Origin: Trichobilharzia szidati
Lineage: Eukaryota > Platyhelminthes > Trematoda > Strigeidida > Schistosomatidae
Reading direction: 5' to 3'
Length of the DNA stretch: 64,000 nt
NCBI GenBank assembly: GCA_944472155.2
Contig: OX235272.1
Location: 98,648,020-98,712,019, forward strand
This document shows, one piece after another, positions 25,230-38,300 of the stretch. Numbering within the stretch: the first letter of the stretch is position 1; the number at the start of each line of letters is the position of its first letter. A model generated the notes under the pieces. That model was not told the DNA's origin, made no database searches, and saw nothing but the letters and a program-made list of their open reading frames with translations. Made by a program: the position numbers and the translations under genes.

Positions 25230-25684
25230 ATGCTACACAATAATGTTATGTCGTTTTCTGTCGGTCACATGCAATTCCGTGCTCTTGTAAATGAGACATC
25301 TGTTGGATGACATGATCATATCACCTGTGAGGTAAAAGACCAGTGATTAAAGTAGGATTCAAACCTATATCTCTGGTTAGGAGTCCTTACATCAATGATC
25401 CATAATTCGTCATTCTCTCTGAACTGTTGTGCATTAGTTCCGAAACCAGTTACTAGATTTTTAACCAGTGAGTTACAGGTTGCTATGTGGTGTTATTGGT
25501 TCTTATGTGATATGTATGGCTCGTTGTCTAGCTGCTGTTAAATTACTAACATACAAACTGTTACCTTCAACACTAAAGCACTGTTCTTCCCTGAATATAT
25601 GTATAATTCCTTTACGTTCCCAGTCGAACATAGGGCTTCAACCTAGAGGCTTGAAGTTTCGGTAGCAGTGATGTTTAGTTTTAT

Positions 25685-25835
25685 GGGATTGGTTTGCTAG
25701 CCTCATGCCCAACCTCCCCTATTTACCAGTCATATTTCTGGCTTAGTGAGGTAAAGGAGTGCGTCGGCTGGGAATCAAACGCCGAACCATCTGCGTGGTT
25801 GGCGAGCATTCTACCACTGTGCTACCGACGCACAA
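25685..25835 (-). mobile_element. tRNA-Gly-like SINE or tRNA pseudogene
   Basis: The reverse complement of about 25762-25832 can be laid out like tRNA-Gly: acceptor half GCGTCGG pairing with CCGACGC, D-arm AGTGGTAGA, anticodon-stem half CTCGC and an ACC at the anticodon place. Position 33 is A instead of U and the T stem is weak, so it is not a working tRNA. The sequence after it (CACTCCTTTACCTCACTAAG) is shared with the element at 43280-43450, which marks it as a SINE family. Confidence 0.55.
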
Positions 25836-26155
25836 AAGTGCATATTCAAAAAAAATATTTATGAAGAAAGTATTACAGTAGACACTAATTTTACTCAGAA
25901 ATCGATTTTCACAGTGAAGTCTAGTTTTTCAGTGCACATTCCTCGCTAAAACAGAATTCAAAGAAAAATTAGTAAGGTTTACATATGTGGACTACGGAAA
26001 TAGTGAAGTTAGTTTCATAGCCTGTTTTCATGCTTAGAAACATTCTTTTTAAAGAATTTTGTTGACTGCCTTTAGCTACGTAATAATCAAACTTACGACG
26101 AATAGTACTATCATATTTGTCCTCCTTTTTATTTGTCTTTTCCATTCTTTTAAAG

Positions 26156-26318
26156 GGATTTGGCGCTTAAACTGTTTCGAGAAGATGTGATTACTCGAGA
26201 AAAAGTTCAGTCCCGTCTTTTATGTCAAATACTGGAAGAAATACACAAAGAAAGATGTGGGGAAGCTATTGATCGACAGCTTCTGCGTACTGTCATTAGA
26301 ATGTTAGTGGACTTGAAG
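26156..26318 (+). CDS. CUL4: Cullin-4 exon a (first found)
   Basis: 163 bp. Acceptor TTTTAAAG before 26156; donor AAG|GTAGGT. Encodes [12 protein letters not shown] through ERCGEAIDR to MLVDLK. This matches the cullin-4 segment after the conserved SIWDMG-type motif; the Trp codon would be split TG|G across the preceding intron. Ends on a codon boundary. Confidence 0.9.
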
Positions 26319-29300
26319 GTAGGTTCTCCAGCTTTTATTCAAATAATATTATTAAAGGCTTTTTTAGGACTTTTTCTGTTAGTTCTTAGTGGAAATACGT
26401 CACAATATTGTAAATATGATTTCTTGTATAATCTTTAAAACCACTGACAGGCTGTACGTGTGCAGAGTAAGGATGCAATTTATCTGCTCAGACAGAAGCA
26501 CTTAAAACGTCTACATGTTGCCATATATTTAGTATCCGAATGTTTATGATGAGCTTCCCGGTGGCCATGCCTACAAATCCCCCCGTAAACGTCATTTATT
26601 TGTTAACTACGAAGCTCAATGTTCAATGATTAATCAAATTCTGCATGTCTCTTTACTATTATTTAGTTACATTAGGAACAAATAAGTAATATTGTGGATG
26701 TCGTCTCGTGTTTGAGTGAGTGAAGACTAGTTCGATAATGAAGACTAAATTCAATTATTGGATTTAGTGTCAGATGTGTTTCTTGTGTTCCACCGTAGCG
26801 CTTTTTTCTCACTAACCGATAACTCGTCACAGAAGTAGGGAATTTAATGTATAGAGTGACAGAATTTTTAGTTGAATCGCTAGAATGCGTTTCAAAGTAC
26901 AAAGTAACATTAGGTTTAAATGTTACCTCATCTGATTTAGGATCTGTTCTCTAAGTGGATATCTAGCCAAAAGTGCCACATTAAACAAGTACTCTATTGG
27001 AACAGTCGAATTTCTAGTTCATTATAACCGTGTTAATTACTGACTCTTCATGTTGTGTGTATGTACTTTGGAGTTTCCCTTCATCTCTTTCCTTGTTATA
27101 GTGTTTCCTGTGTCTGTCTCATCAACAGCCGGTAACATTCGGTGTGTGACACCTATTAGTAAAGTCTTAACCATTTTATGAATTAAAAGTCAATCTGAAC
27201 GAAGAATATTCTTTTCAATAAGAAAAGAATATTCTTCGTTCAGATTGACTTTTAATTCATAATATGGGAATTTTCCACACTATCAAATCTTAACCATTTG
27301 TTTTGTTCTTCCCACCCATAATTTTGGACAATGGTTACGATTAATTCTACTTAGTTTGTATTTAAGTAGCTGTTAGGCGTCAAGTCCGTAGCCTACCAGA
27401 ATCAGTCATTTTATATGTAGGTCAGTGCAAATAAGTCTATAAACATCCATTAGCTCTAATCAACATTCGCTTAAAGTTATTGACTATCATCACCGCTATC
27501 ATTGAAAGAGATTTAGTCTGGAAGTAACGTTTTTATTAAAATTTAGTTCGTAAACGATTGTCTCCAAAGGTTAGGTTTTGGCGAGATGTATGCAGTGTGA
27601 GATTGATAGTGGGTGAAGGTTGCGAATCTTGTTGTTTTGGCCTTTTGTACTGGTTTTATAGCTAAGAACATGGTCCTATCAGACTGAAATGTATTATGTA
27701 TCATGTCGCACTTCCTGACTTACATATCTGGACTCGTCCAAAGGGATTAGAACCTTTAGTCTCTGTGCATCAGCGAGTTGTTTCGTCTACTATTCGTGGG
27801 TTATTTCAATACCTGGAATTGTAATATGGGTGATATATTCAGGAAGAATCGGATATATTTCTTTACAAGTCCCTGTGGAATTCCACTAAGTTTGAATATT
27901 TTTTTAGCCTTTGAAGTACTTTTTCAGGAGATTTATTATCTCCATTGTAATCTGTAGGTTTGTGTACTCATTTTACTTAATCTTGATTATTTTTTATTCA
28001 GCTGTATGATTCAGTATTTCTTAACGAATTTCTGCGTAAAAGTCAACAGCTGTATACCTACGAAGCAGATTCTCTATCTAGACAGCTTAGTGTTCCTGAA
28101 TACCTACTTCATGTAGACAAAAGGATTATGGAGGAGGAAGACAGATTAGTTGTATATTTAGATGCCAACTCTACCCGCAGCCTCCTCATTTCAACGCTAG
28201 TTTCAGAATTGTTAACGCGCCCATTAGACTATCTATTGGATAATGGTTTGGTCAATCCTTTAAAAACCAAACAAACAGCACAGTTATCGTTATTCTATTC
28301 CTTAATTTCAAGAGTTCCAAATGGTATTGATAAACTACGGACACACTTCCGTAATTACATTATACAAATGGGGCGTGAAATAGTAGAAAACCCATTACAG
28401 GACGTTGAAAAGGATCGTGCTATGATTCAGAATCTACTGGATTCACGTGACTTCCTTTCAGAAATTATAGGGTCATGCTTCGCTAATGACTCCAGTTTTA
28501 TGCGAGTTTTGCAAGAAGCGTATGAAGAGTTTATCAATCAACGTCCAAATAAACCGGCTGAATTTTTAGCTAAATATCTTGATTCCCACCTTAGATCAGG
28601 AAATAAAGCTCAAACAGAAGAGGAGTTAGACAAACTAATGGATAAAGTAAGTGTTTTTCTTGATTGTCCATTCTTGGTCACTATATATTTCGTTTGACGT
28701 TATACGTAGGGAAGTTAAGACTATCCGGTATCATATTGTCTCTGCTGTTACAGTTTGTTAATTTTTGTATTCTGCCTATATTTCACACTGCCCCCTCCTA
28801 ATTTTTCCAGGGCTACTTAAGAAAGACTGTTATACTGCAAAGAGCACTAAAAGCCGTCAGTAATGCGAGTGGGGTGTTGCTAAACCAACTCGTTAATACT
28901 TTTGTAGGTAAAGATATAGACTCCTGCAAGGAATTAACAAATACTATCTTGTCAGACTCTGAGCATCTCCATACACAACTCTCTCCTTGCATCTCATCGG
29001 GTAAGAACTAGGAGCAACTATATAAGACTGTATGCTTGGACGACCAAGTCCAAAACCTCTACAATACCTTATTTCTCATTTTACCGGAGTTACTGATATT
29101 TGTTATGACAACAATTCTATGGTCAAAAATTAGGTAGGTGATAAAAAAATACTTGAATGATCCAGGTCCTGAGTTACCCTACATAAACTTACATTTTTGA
29201 ATATAACCCCATCCACTTAGATTGGAACAACCAAGGAGTTCAGTCTGCTCTTACCACTGAAGTACATTGTTCTCATTACTGAGGATAATAGTTAATACTT

Positions 29301-32300
29301 CTTGATATTGCTGATATTCTTCTAAGTGGGTAAAGACAATACTCAACTTGGCTTAAGCCTGTTGTAAATCAGATGTCCTTTAATATGCTTGTAGTGTGGT
29401 GTGATTATAATGCAAAGCGTGTGTTTTTTTCTTAAGATTGTTAACATTTATTGTTATTATTTGTTGTACACTGAATAAATAACTATCTTTTCGAAGTTCT
29501 ACGTTTCAAGAACTCCCTTAAATTCTGTGAAGTCACTGGAGAAATACTGAACATGTATTGAAAAGCAGAGGGGGTAGATAAGTTTAAACCTGCAGGGGAC
29601 AAATGTGTTCTGCTTTTTGCTTTCTCTTTGTGCAGTTATCTCTGAATGCAACTTGCTGGTTTAAGTACTCAACTTCCAGCCAGTGGGTTTCAATTTCGAA
29701 TCCGGCTCTTGAGCAGTATCATCAGCCTTCACTCAATAAGTGCGGTTCATAGCATACTTCAAGAGAAATATGTTCCGGGGAAGTGAATTCTGATAATTAT
29801 GAGCACAACCTTCAAATGTACACTGTAATCCATGTACAGTAGGTTGCTCCAAGGTAAATTGTCTGTGAACGACAGCAGTTAGAGTTAAATGTCATCTTGT
29901 CCTTGGTTAGTGGCTTTTATGCGTCCACTTAATTGCAACACAACCAGTAATAATAAGACTTCCCGGACAATTTTTATGATTCAAAAAACAATCTAAAACA
30001 ATTGATTTCGTTATATTATCTCGTGGTTTTCTGCTCCAGACAACAACAATTAATGAATCAAGCCCTCTCAAATTTCACAGTCACTGGTAAGGTGTTAGGT
30101 TGTCGTTAGCAATATAAGCTCCAATTGTCTCCTAGAGGTGAACTCTTTCTTTAACGATGTGAGTTCGGAGTGTTAATAAGAAGCCATAATTGGAAAATGT
30201 TCATCATTGAACTAGATCGTATTTAATGGTTCAGTCTTTCCTTGACTAGAAATGGCATACTTTGATTTAAAGTGATAGTTTGTCTCTCTGTGTTTTCCTT
30301 TAGTCTTGTAATTCATGATCAACTTATTTGCAATCTGTAAATGTCCAATTTTTCGATCAGTGGAAATCTGCTTTTTCAACATGTTGCCATTGAGAGATAC
30401 ATGCATATGGCGTATTCAAGTTAATACTTCACAAAAAATTGCCTCTCAAAATTGTTTCTTATATGTTAATTTCAGGCTATGATTTTGTTCCGTTTCATTG
30501 ATGGAAAGGATATATTTGAAGCATTTTATACTAAAGAATTAGCAAAACGTCTTCTTCTCAACAAAAGTGCATCGGTTGATGCAGAGAAAGCGATGTTATC
30601 AAAACTAAAACAGGGTGAGTTCATCGTTCGCTGGATTATCAAGAATCACTTTTCTTCTGTAATTTTAGTTATTTGAAATCTGTGCACTTCTCCTATCTTT
30701 CACCATCATTCTAAGGGTTGAGAACACCGTATATGAATTCACATAAGCAATTACCTATATCTCACTACTCAGAATGCCGTCACTGATCCCAAGAATATTT
30801 GAATTTTCTTCTATTTGAAATGAATAGCAATTTGACGTAAAGTCTTTGTTAAAATATTCGCATATTCACTAACGTCTACTTCTTAACATGTCTCTATGCC
30901 TAAGGATGGCATTTAACTTGACTGGTTTAAAAGTCTGACTATTTTTTGTTGTTGGAATGAGTAGTCACTAGATAGGGAAGTATTGTGTTTCTCCTCAGCT
31001 TCTCCTAAACCTATCCCTGGCCCCTGGTAAGCCCGGAAAACGAGACGTAAGGGTAGCAACCCCACTCCGTGAAAACAACTCTATCGTTACCGAAAATTCA
31101 AAGCCTTGTGCCTTATTTTACACTTGGAATACAAGCAGTGAGCAAAGGAACGACGAAACGCTGAAATTATTCATGTCAGGGGTAGCAGGAATCTAGAAGA
31201 TGAAAAAGACAGTGTAGTAATAGAACTCTTATTGGAATTAGTTTTTGGATTAAGTAGATTTTCTTAACCCCTTTAATACTCAGTTTGTTTGTTTGTTGGG
31301 TTCTCTGTTATGTCTTCTCTTATTGATGTTGTTTACAATGTTATTTAATGAAAATCACTCCAGTGTGGAGCACTGTCTCATTCATTGATGTAGGCACTCA
31401 ACAGCCCACCATCGTTTCATGGGTTCGAATCCCACTCCACCTACTGAGGTGTGGGCAGCCAGGTAATATTACTAACCAGCACACAATTCGTGTAGCTTAT
31501 TTTCACTTTTGGCCCAAGTGATCTAGCAGATAACTCTTGGCTCTCACGAACAACCTGGTACGTCTGAGAGTAGGAAGACTTCCACCCCCCCCCTTTAAAT
31601 GCTCTCATGTGAGGCTACATGTTCATAGCTTCCGCGAGGTAAGTCCTATTCACTGCCTTCACGCAGCGGAAATATTCCTCACAAAAGTGAAAGGTTGAAT
31701 TTGAACATCTGTCGCTTACAACCGGACTGGTGAACCAGCAGGTATTCCTAGGGGAGCTGGCAAACCCTGATTCAAAACCTACTGTGAAAAAGGACTCCAT
31801 AACCCGAAAGAATCGAATGGCGTATGGACCTGTTTCGGTCATCATCAACCATGGGAACGCTGCTCCATTGCTTTATGGATCAGACTTCAAGTCAAAGGTT
31901 GGCAGGATCGTCCCTTAAGACAACCAGGCGTTTTAGTCTAGGCATCCGAGCAGTATCGTAGCCCTTGCACGAACTATGAGATTTTGTGTGGCACATCTCT
32001 TGGTGCTCATAATGTACCAAGTTTGTGTTTTAATAGTAATGACATTAATAAGAGGCATCTACATGGAAATGGAGGTGGTTTCTGAAAATTACTCCGTTTT
32101 GATTTTCTGTATAACTAGAGATGATACGCTTTGTGCTGAGCTTCTCTCTCCAACGTTGTTGACATCACCAGCACTAACTTCATTCTGAGCTACAAATCTT
32201 TCCTGTTACTCCTTTACACCAGTGCAGGTACGACAAAACCTGAAGTCACTAAAATAATGGTCACTATGAAATATTCTATAATCATACTGTTGCGTTTATG

Positions 32301-35300
32301 GTTTTTTCTGACCGATCAACACAGTATTTTTACTGTATATCAAATGACACTTAGATATGCTGATTGGGTAACATTTTAAGAATTGAAAATGATACAATCT
32401 CTCTTTTGTTTATCACATTGGAAGAACTGTTAAGTCTTTACTTCCTTTTTTCTTATCCACCACTATTATTATCGTTTTTCGTATCAGACTGCTTATCAAT
32501 GTGATGTATTCCCGCGTTTACTATAAGTGAATTTACTACATTTTATTGAGACGGATGTTCAGTTTTATTACAGTTGAATATAACAGCAAATTCCACACTG
32601 CCTAGTTGTTATTGTAATTTGAAAAATCAATTGACTGGACAGGAGTTTTGTCACGAGTCGACACTAAGAAACAAGGAGCACTGCGCACTCATTTCATGCT
32701 AGTTTAGGACTCGTCAGTAGTTTTCAACCCAATGGTCATCAGCTTTTTGCAGCCTTCAAGTCGTTACTCAGCCGTTTAGTTGTACTTTACTGACATATAT
32801 TCGAATCTCTGTCATTGAATGATATAAGTACCTTTCAGTCCCATTAATTAGTGACTGATATTAAACCAGACTCCTCTTAATTCTCTGTTTACGACTCCCC
32901 TAAGTTGTTTCGAGAAATCCAATTTGAGGCAAGTCAGTTGTGATAAAAGTACTATCTGGTGGCTTTTGTAATAAATCACTCATTTAATAGACTAGTCGGT
33001 CATTTGATCGTGCATCGTATCGTAGAATGACAATTCTTATGAATTGCGTACCATTACATGACAATTTTTCACTGATTCATCCCTCATGAAGAAATTAATC
33101 CGATTGTTTGCTTTTGTTTGAATGAACAATTCATAGTAGGTTTTGCTGTTCTGCCGGTAAACTACGTTTTCACTCAACATATTTTTTTCTCAAGTTGCCT
33201 ATTCACTTTGCCCTTGTAATATTTCAGAATGCGGGCCGAATTATACACGCAAAATGGAAATTATGTTCCAAGATATTGAATTAAGTAGACAGTTGAGCAA
33301 AAATTTCCGTTTTTCACTGCCTGACAGTTATGCGATTGAATTGAGTGTGAACGTCATCTGCCCAGCATCATGGCCACCGTATCCACAAACAACAGCCAAT
33401 TATCCTCCTGAAGTGAGTTTTATACTTGAAGATAGTGTTTTTTACTTATATTAACTCGGGAAGTCAAGTGAATATTTCATATCCATATTCTCCGTAGTGA
33501 ACTATGATTCGTTGGCTCAAGCACCCGCTCAGCTTTCAGTCACTGAGCTGTGAGTTCAAATCCTGTTCCACACCCGTCATTCTGGACAACCATTCACAAT
33601 AAGTGTACCTCATACCCTAGTACACGAAAAACCTATTCTATGTAACTCATCTCTAACTAACTCCTTGATGGGGTTGAATAAGTAGAAGTAAATTAAAACA
33701 AGCCAGAAAACTAAAACATATTTCATTGAGTTTTAGTCAAGACCTATATTAAAGCAGTATCACGTTCAGCTGAATTTAGTCATATTTTACTGCATTGAAA
33801 AGTATTCACTTAATAGCAGATGGTATGGCATTGTAGTAGAGAATATAATAATGTAGATAGAAGTAGAATAAAAGGCTAGGAAATTATACTGTTCAACTTC
33901 ACTAGGTGGTACTTGAAAAAATACCAACAAAACAAAACTGTCAACTACCAAAGTTTCCGCAACTTTCCAGTTAGTTCACCCACCCGCCTAATTAGTGGAC
34001 AATACACACTGAGGTGAGTAGAAAGTATGTTCAGATAGATGATGCAAAGTGATATCAGAAACTGAGGCTTCATAACGTTGTAATTGTTTGTCAGCTTAAC
34101 TATATAGCGTTATTGGCAGAAAGTAAACCGTAACTGGTCCATTTCGGGACTAGCTGCTCATCCGGTATACATTAGTGTCATTTTCATGTTAAAACTAGTT
34201 TTTATCTCAAACAGTTTCCTTTTCATTCAGTAGATGATGTAACAAAGTAATTGAATTGGTTCTGTTGTACGCCTAATCTGTCTATCTTTTAAATATTTGT
34301 AGATGGTATCGCTTCGAGAAGAATTTACTCGCTTCTATTTATCGCATCACCAAGGTCGAAAATTGATCTATGAGCCATCATTAGGAATGTGTGTTGTAAA
34401 AGCGAAATTCCCAACAGTAAGTTGGTTAAGTTATAAATGGTATTTTCAGTATCTGCACTCCATTGAGCAACAATCGCTTTTCTTCTGCTTATTTTAATGT
34501 TCACGTTAAATGCAATAACTGATGTTATTGGTTTGAGTAATTTCACCTTCTAATTTTATAATTACCATACTTGTTAACAACAACATCTATAAAAATATCT
34601 TAAGTTATTGTATGTGTTTGAAATTAGTTACACCGAACAGGACTTCCATATAGAAGTCTGTCAGCCCCAACTTACGTAGGTGGATCGGGATTCGAACCTG
34701 TCACCTGTGTTCTAAATGCCTAGTTCCTAAGCCATCGAATTACGTTTCCTTAAACATTGTATGCCCTAACAGGTGGCTGGTAAGTGAAATTTGGTTGCTG
34801 AATAGTTATCATGAAACCTGTCATTCGCTGCGTCACTGATAGCTGTTGTAAGTCAATGGTATTAATGTATGATCTCCCGGTGTTTCATGACCAACTTTAT
34901 TCAGTAAATGGTTGACTAGATAACAGGCATGTTGTGTTGTTCATCAGTAACCAATAAACGCAATAAGAATCATTCTGATTCTGACCAACTGACTTACTGT
35001 TTTCAACATACAACTTTGTACCGATATGCAACAGTTCAAGTCGCCACACTCCATATAGCACACAAAACCAGAGAAGAAAGTAAGAAGAAACGCAAAATGC
35101 AGACAGTAAACAGAGATTTCAGGCAAAAAGAATAGTAATAACAAAGAACAATATAGTTTTATTGGAAATTATAAGTCACAAGGAGTGGATGCATCTGCGC
35201 CATTGAGAACGATTTTGAACCATATCACCGATTGTCTCCAGCCATTGGGTTTTTACCATCCCGAGAACCGCAACCAGGAAGTCTACACCTTCCTACGTGG

Positions 35301-38300
35301 CTTAAACTAACTGTTGTAGATTTCATTGACTGGTGCCATGTTTTGGTTTGATCACCGGAGCTGTTTTCCAGCCTGACCCTATGTCAGCTAACATTGCCCG
35401 TCTAGGAAGGTAATGGCTAGGCATACGTAACACATGTCCTAACCATCTCAATCGATGTAATTTCACAGCCTCGTCGATTGATTTCCCCTCCTTACCTAGC
35501 ACTCGATATCTAACCTCAACCACTTCAAACGGGAAATGGAACGCAAACACCTATGATCAAAGACAGCTAGCCTTTTCATGTCTTCAACTCTCAATGGCCA
35601 GGTCTCAGTATTGAAAAGGACGGAGCGGACTGTTAAGCAGTACACATGCCCTTTAGTCTATAGCCGGATATCACGTCTACACCAGAGATGGCGTAAACTG
35701 GTATATGCGAAATAAACCTGTATCCGTCCTGAGATTTCGTCAGCGATCAACCCGTTGGGGCTCAGTAATTTACACTCAAATTGTGAAAACTCAACGCTAT
35801 ATCATCTTTTTGGCTGCAATAATAGTATGGGTTCATTTTGTTGACAGCTGCCAAACTGTACAAAAACAATAGACATTCAGCAAATAGTCTGTTATCTAAG
35901 CAAAACGGAGAGGCTCTAAGGGAACTTAGAAGTAATGAAAGCTTAATTATTAGCAAATCTGATAAAGGCGACGGTATAGTCTCACTGGACAAAAGTGATT
36001 ACGTTGAAAAAATGGAAGGTATTTTGATTGATCAAACTAAATTCCAATACTTTGGTAATGCCAAAGACCTCAATGTAAAAGCGGAAAAATTAATGACAGA
36101 TTCTCTCAAAAAACTGAATCAAAAAAGAGTATTATCTGCCATGTATGAAGCCAGCGGGTACCAACACTTCACGTCTTTAGAGTCTACCTAAAGTGCACAA
36201 ACCGAGTCTTCCTCTTTGCCCAGTTTTAGATATGTATGTATGACTCTCCATTTCACGGAAGTGAAGATTCTGGGACCTATGTGCAAAGAAATTGTGCGAC
36301 ATAGAATGAGTGATGTCTTCGGTTTCATTTATAAAATATCCGAGACCAATGTTAGTGATGAACGTATGTTATCCATGGATGTATCATCACTATTTACGAA
36401 TGTACCACTTGTTGAAACGGTAGATTACATTTGCCGAGAAATCACCGAAAGGAAAATGGACTTAGGAATTCCATTGTGTAGCCTCAAAGAATTACTCCTT
36501 AAATGCACAGTGCATGTGCATTTTGTCTTCAATAATTCATATTACCGACAAACAGATGAAATAGCTATGTGTTCACCATTAGGCTCAATCTTAGCTGACT
36601 TCTTCCTCACAAAACTTGAAAACGGAAGATTGAAAGTGTTATATCTGCACTGAACTGAATAAACCCTGTCGCCACTTTGTTATGACTGCGCTGCTATGGG
36701 TAATGAATTCGACTGGTACATCTATGTCATTGTACCGTCCGATTCACTGAGCCACGCAGATATCAGAAGACAAAGGATGGCCTGTGACTGTAAGATACTG
36801 TATATTTTAGGAACAACACATTTAAACATTTTATTTACCACAGTGCAGTCGGCTCAGAGCCGTAAAAATGGATTGTTCTTATTGGCTCGCAATGTCTGTT
36901 CCCATTGGTTGGCAATCCGACAAAGACCAGGTGAGACAAACATGATAAATTGGTCATACACTAAATCACAATATGCATGAGAAATGATAGATCAACATAG
37001 CAACTTCATCACAAGATAATCACACAATTCTTGAGAAAGGATGATATACTATTTTATGCTGGTTCCTATCAGGAAGACATCATCAAGAGAGTTGGATATA
37101 TATTACTCGGTATTTCTATGATGCATTTATCTTAATTGATGGGATCGCAAACATAGACGAATTATTGATGAAATTCAGTAACATCCACCGTTCGCTTACT
37201 TGTCAAGAGGAGTAGGATAATAAATTACCTTTTCTGGACGACCTACTAAGTAGGCGAGAAAATGGGTCACTTGGGTGAAGCGTGTATAGAAAAAGCAAAT
37301 TCACGGGGCAATACACACACTACCTTAGTTACGTGTCCATTAAATATAAAAGAAATATTGTTAAGTGTCTTACTAGCAGAGCAAGAAAGATATGTACTGA
37401 TGACCACTTACAAAAGGAATTTGAATACATTCATGATTCCTTGACGGAATTGGGCGATCCAATTAGTTTCATAAAGAAGCATATGGAAACATTAAATAGA
37501 AATGACTATGACTTCATGGAAGAAACTGTTATCTGTTAAGTTACAATTTGAAGAGGACTTATCAAGCGAGATTTTGTTTCGGAGACTAGCTAAAAGTATG
37601 CAAAGAACGTTTTACACAGCAAACCTATATTTGTCATTCTCTAGCTGACAGATGATTGGGAATCAAACGAAGTATAGGCTAGACGATTCCATATGAGTTT
37701 GTTTATTAGATATATCACACAGTGAAACAGTATTATTTACTGGATGACGTTTCGAACAAAATTTATTGTTCATAATCATGTCAATTGTAATCACACGACT
37801 TCGAAACTTGAGTTTTATAGTTTTCTTTGTCTTCTATTTGTTTTAGGGGTAGTATAATTTTCCAGATATCGGGGACAGGTGATGAATCATTCCTATTACA
37901 TGTATTTGCAGTTGATTCGATAAACAAAGCCTCTGTTATCAATCTCTCCCTCCACCCTGTGACATTAGATTTTAAAACTGTCATCCTATCCCATCCTATT
38001 GTATGGTTGTGTGTAACTGCACGTAGTGCTATAGCTGAACTGTTCTCTAGATTTCTTATCTTATTTGGGTCAACCAATCTAGATTTTGCTAAGTTTTTAT
38101 CTTCGAAACGTCATCCAGTAAATAATACTGTTTCACTGTGTGATATATCTAATAAACAAACTAATATGGAATTACTTACTACCACAGTGCCCAAGTTTTA
38201 CACATATATTAATATAGGCTAGATAGTTTTGCGACATCTATTTGTATTTATCGATTCAACTGCTCCTGTGGAGACAGTTATGTTGGGTGTTCTACTAGAC

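Noticed and set aside
25762..25832. A functional tRNA-Gly gene on the minus strand
   Set aside because: Position 33 is not U, the T stem does not pair well, and the flanking tail is shared with another copy at 43280-43450, so it is a SINE or pseudogene.
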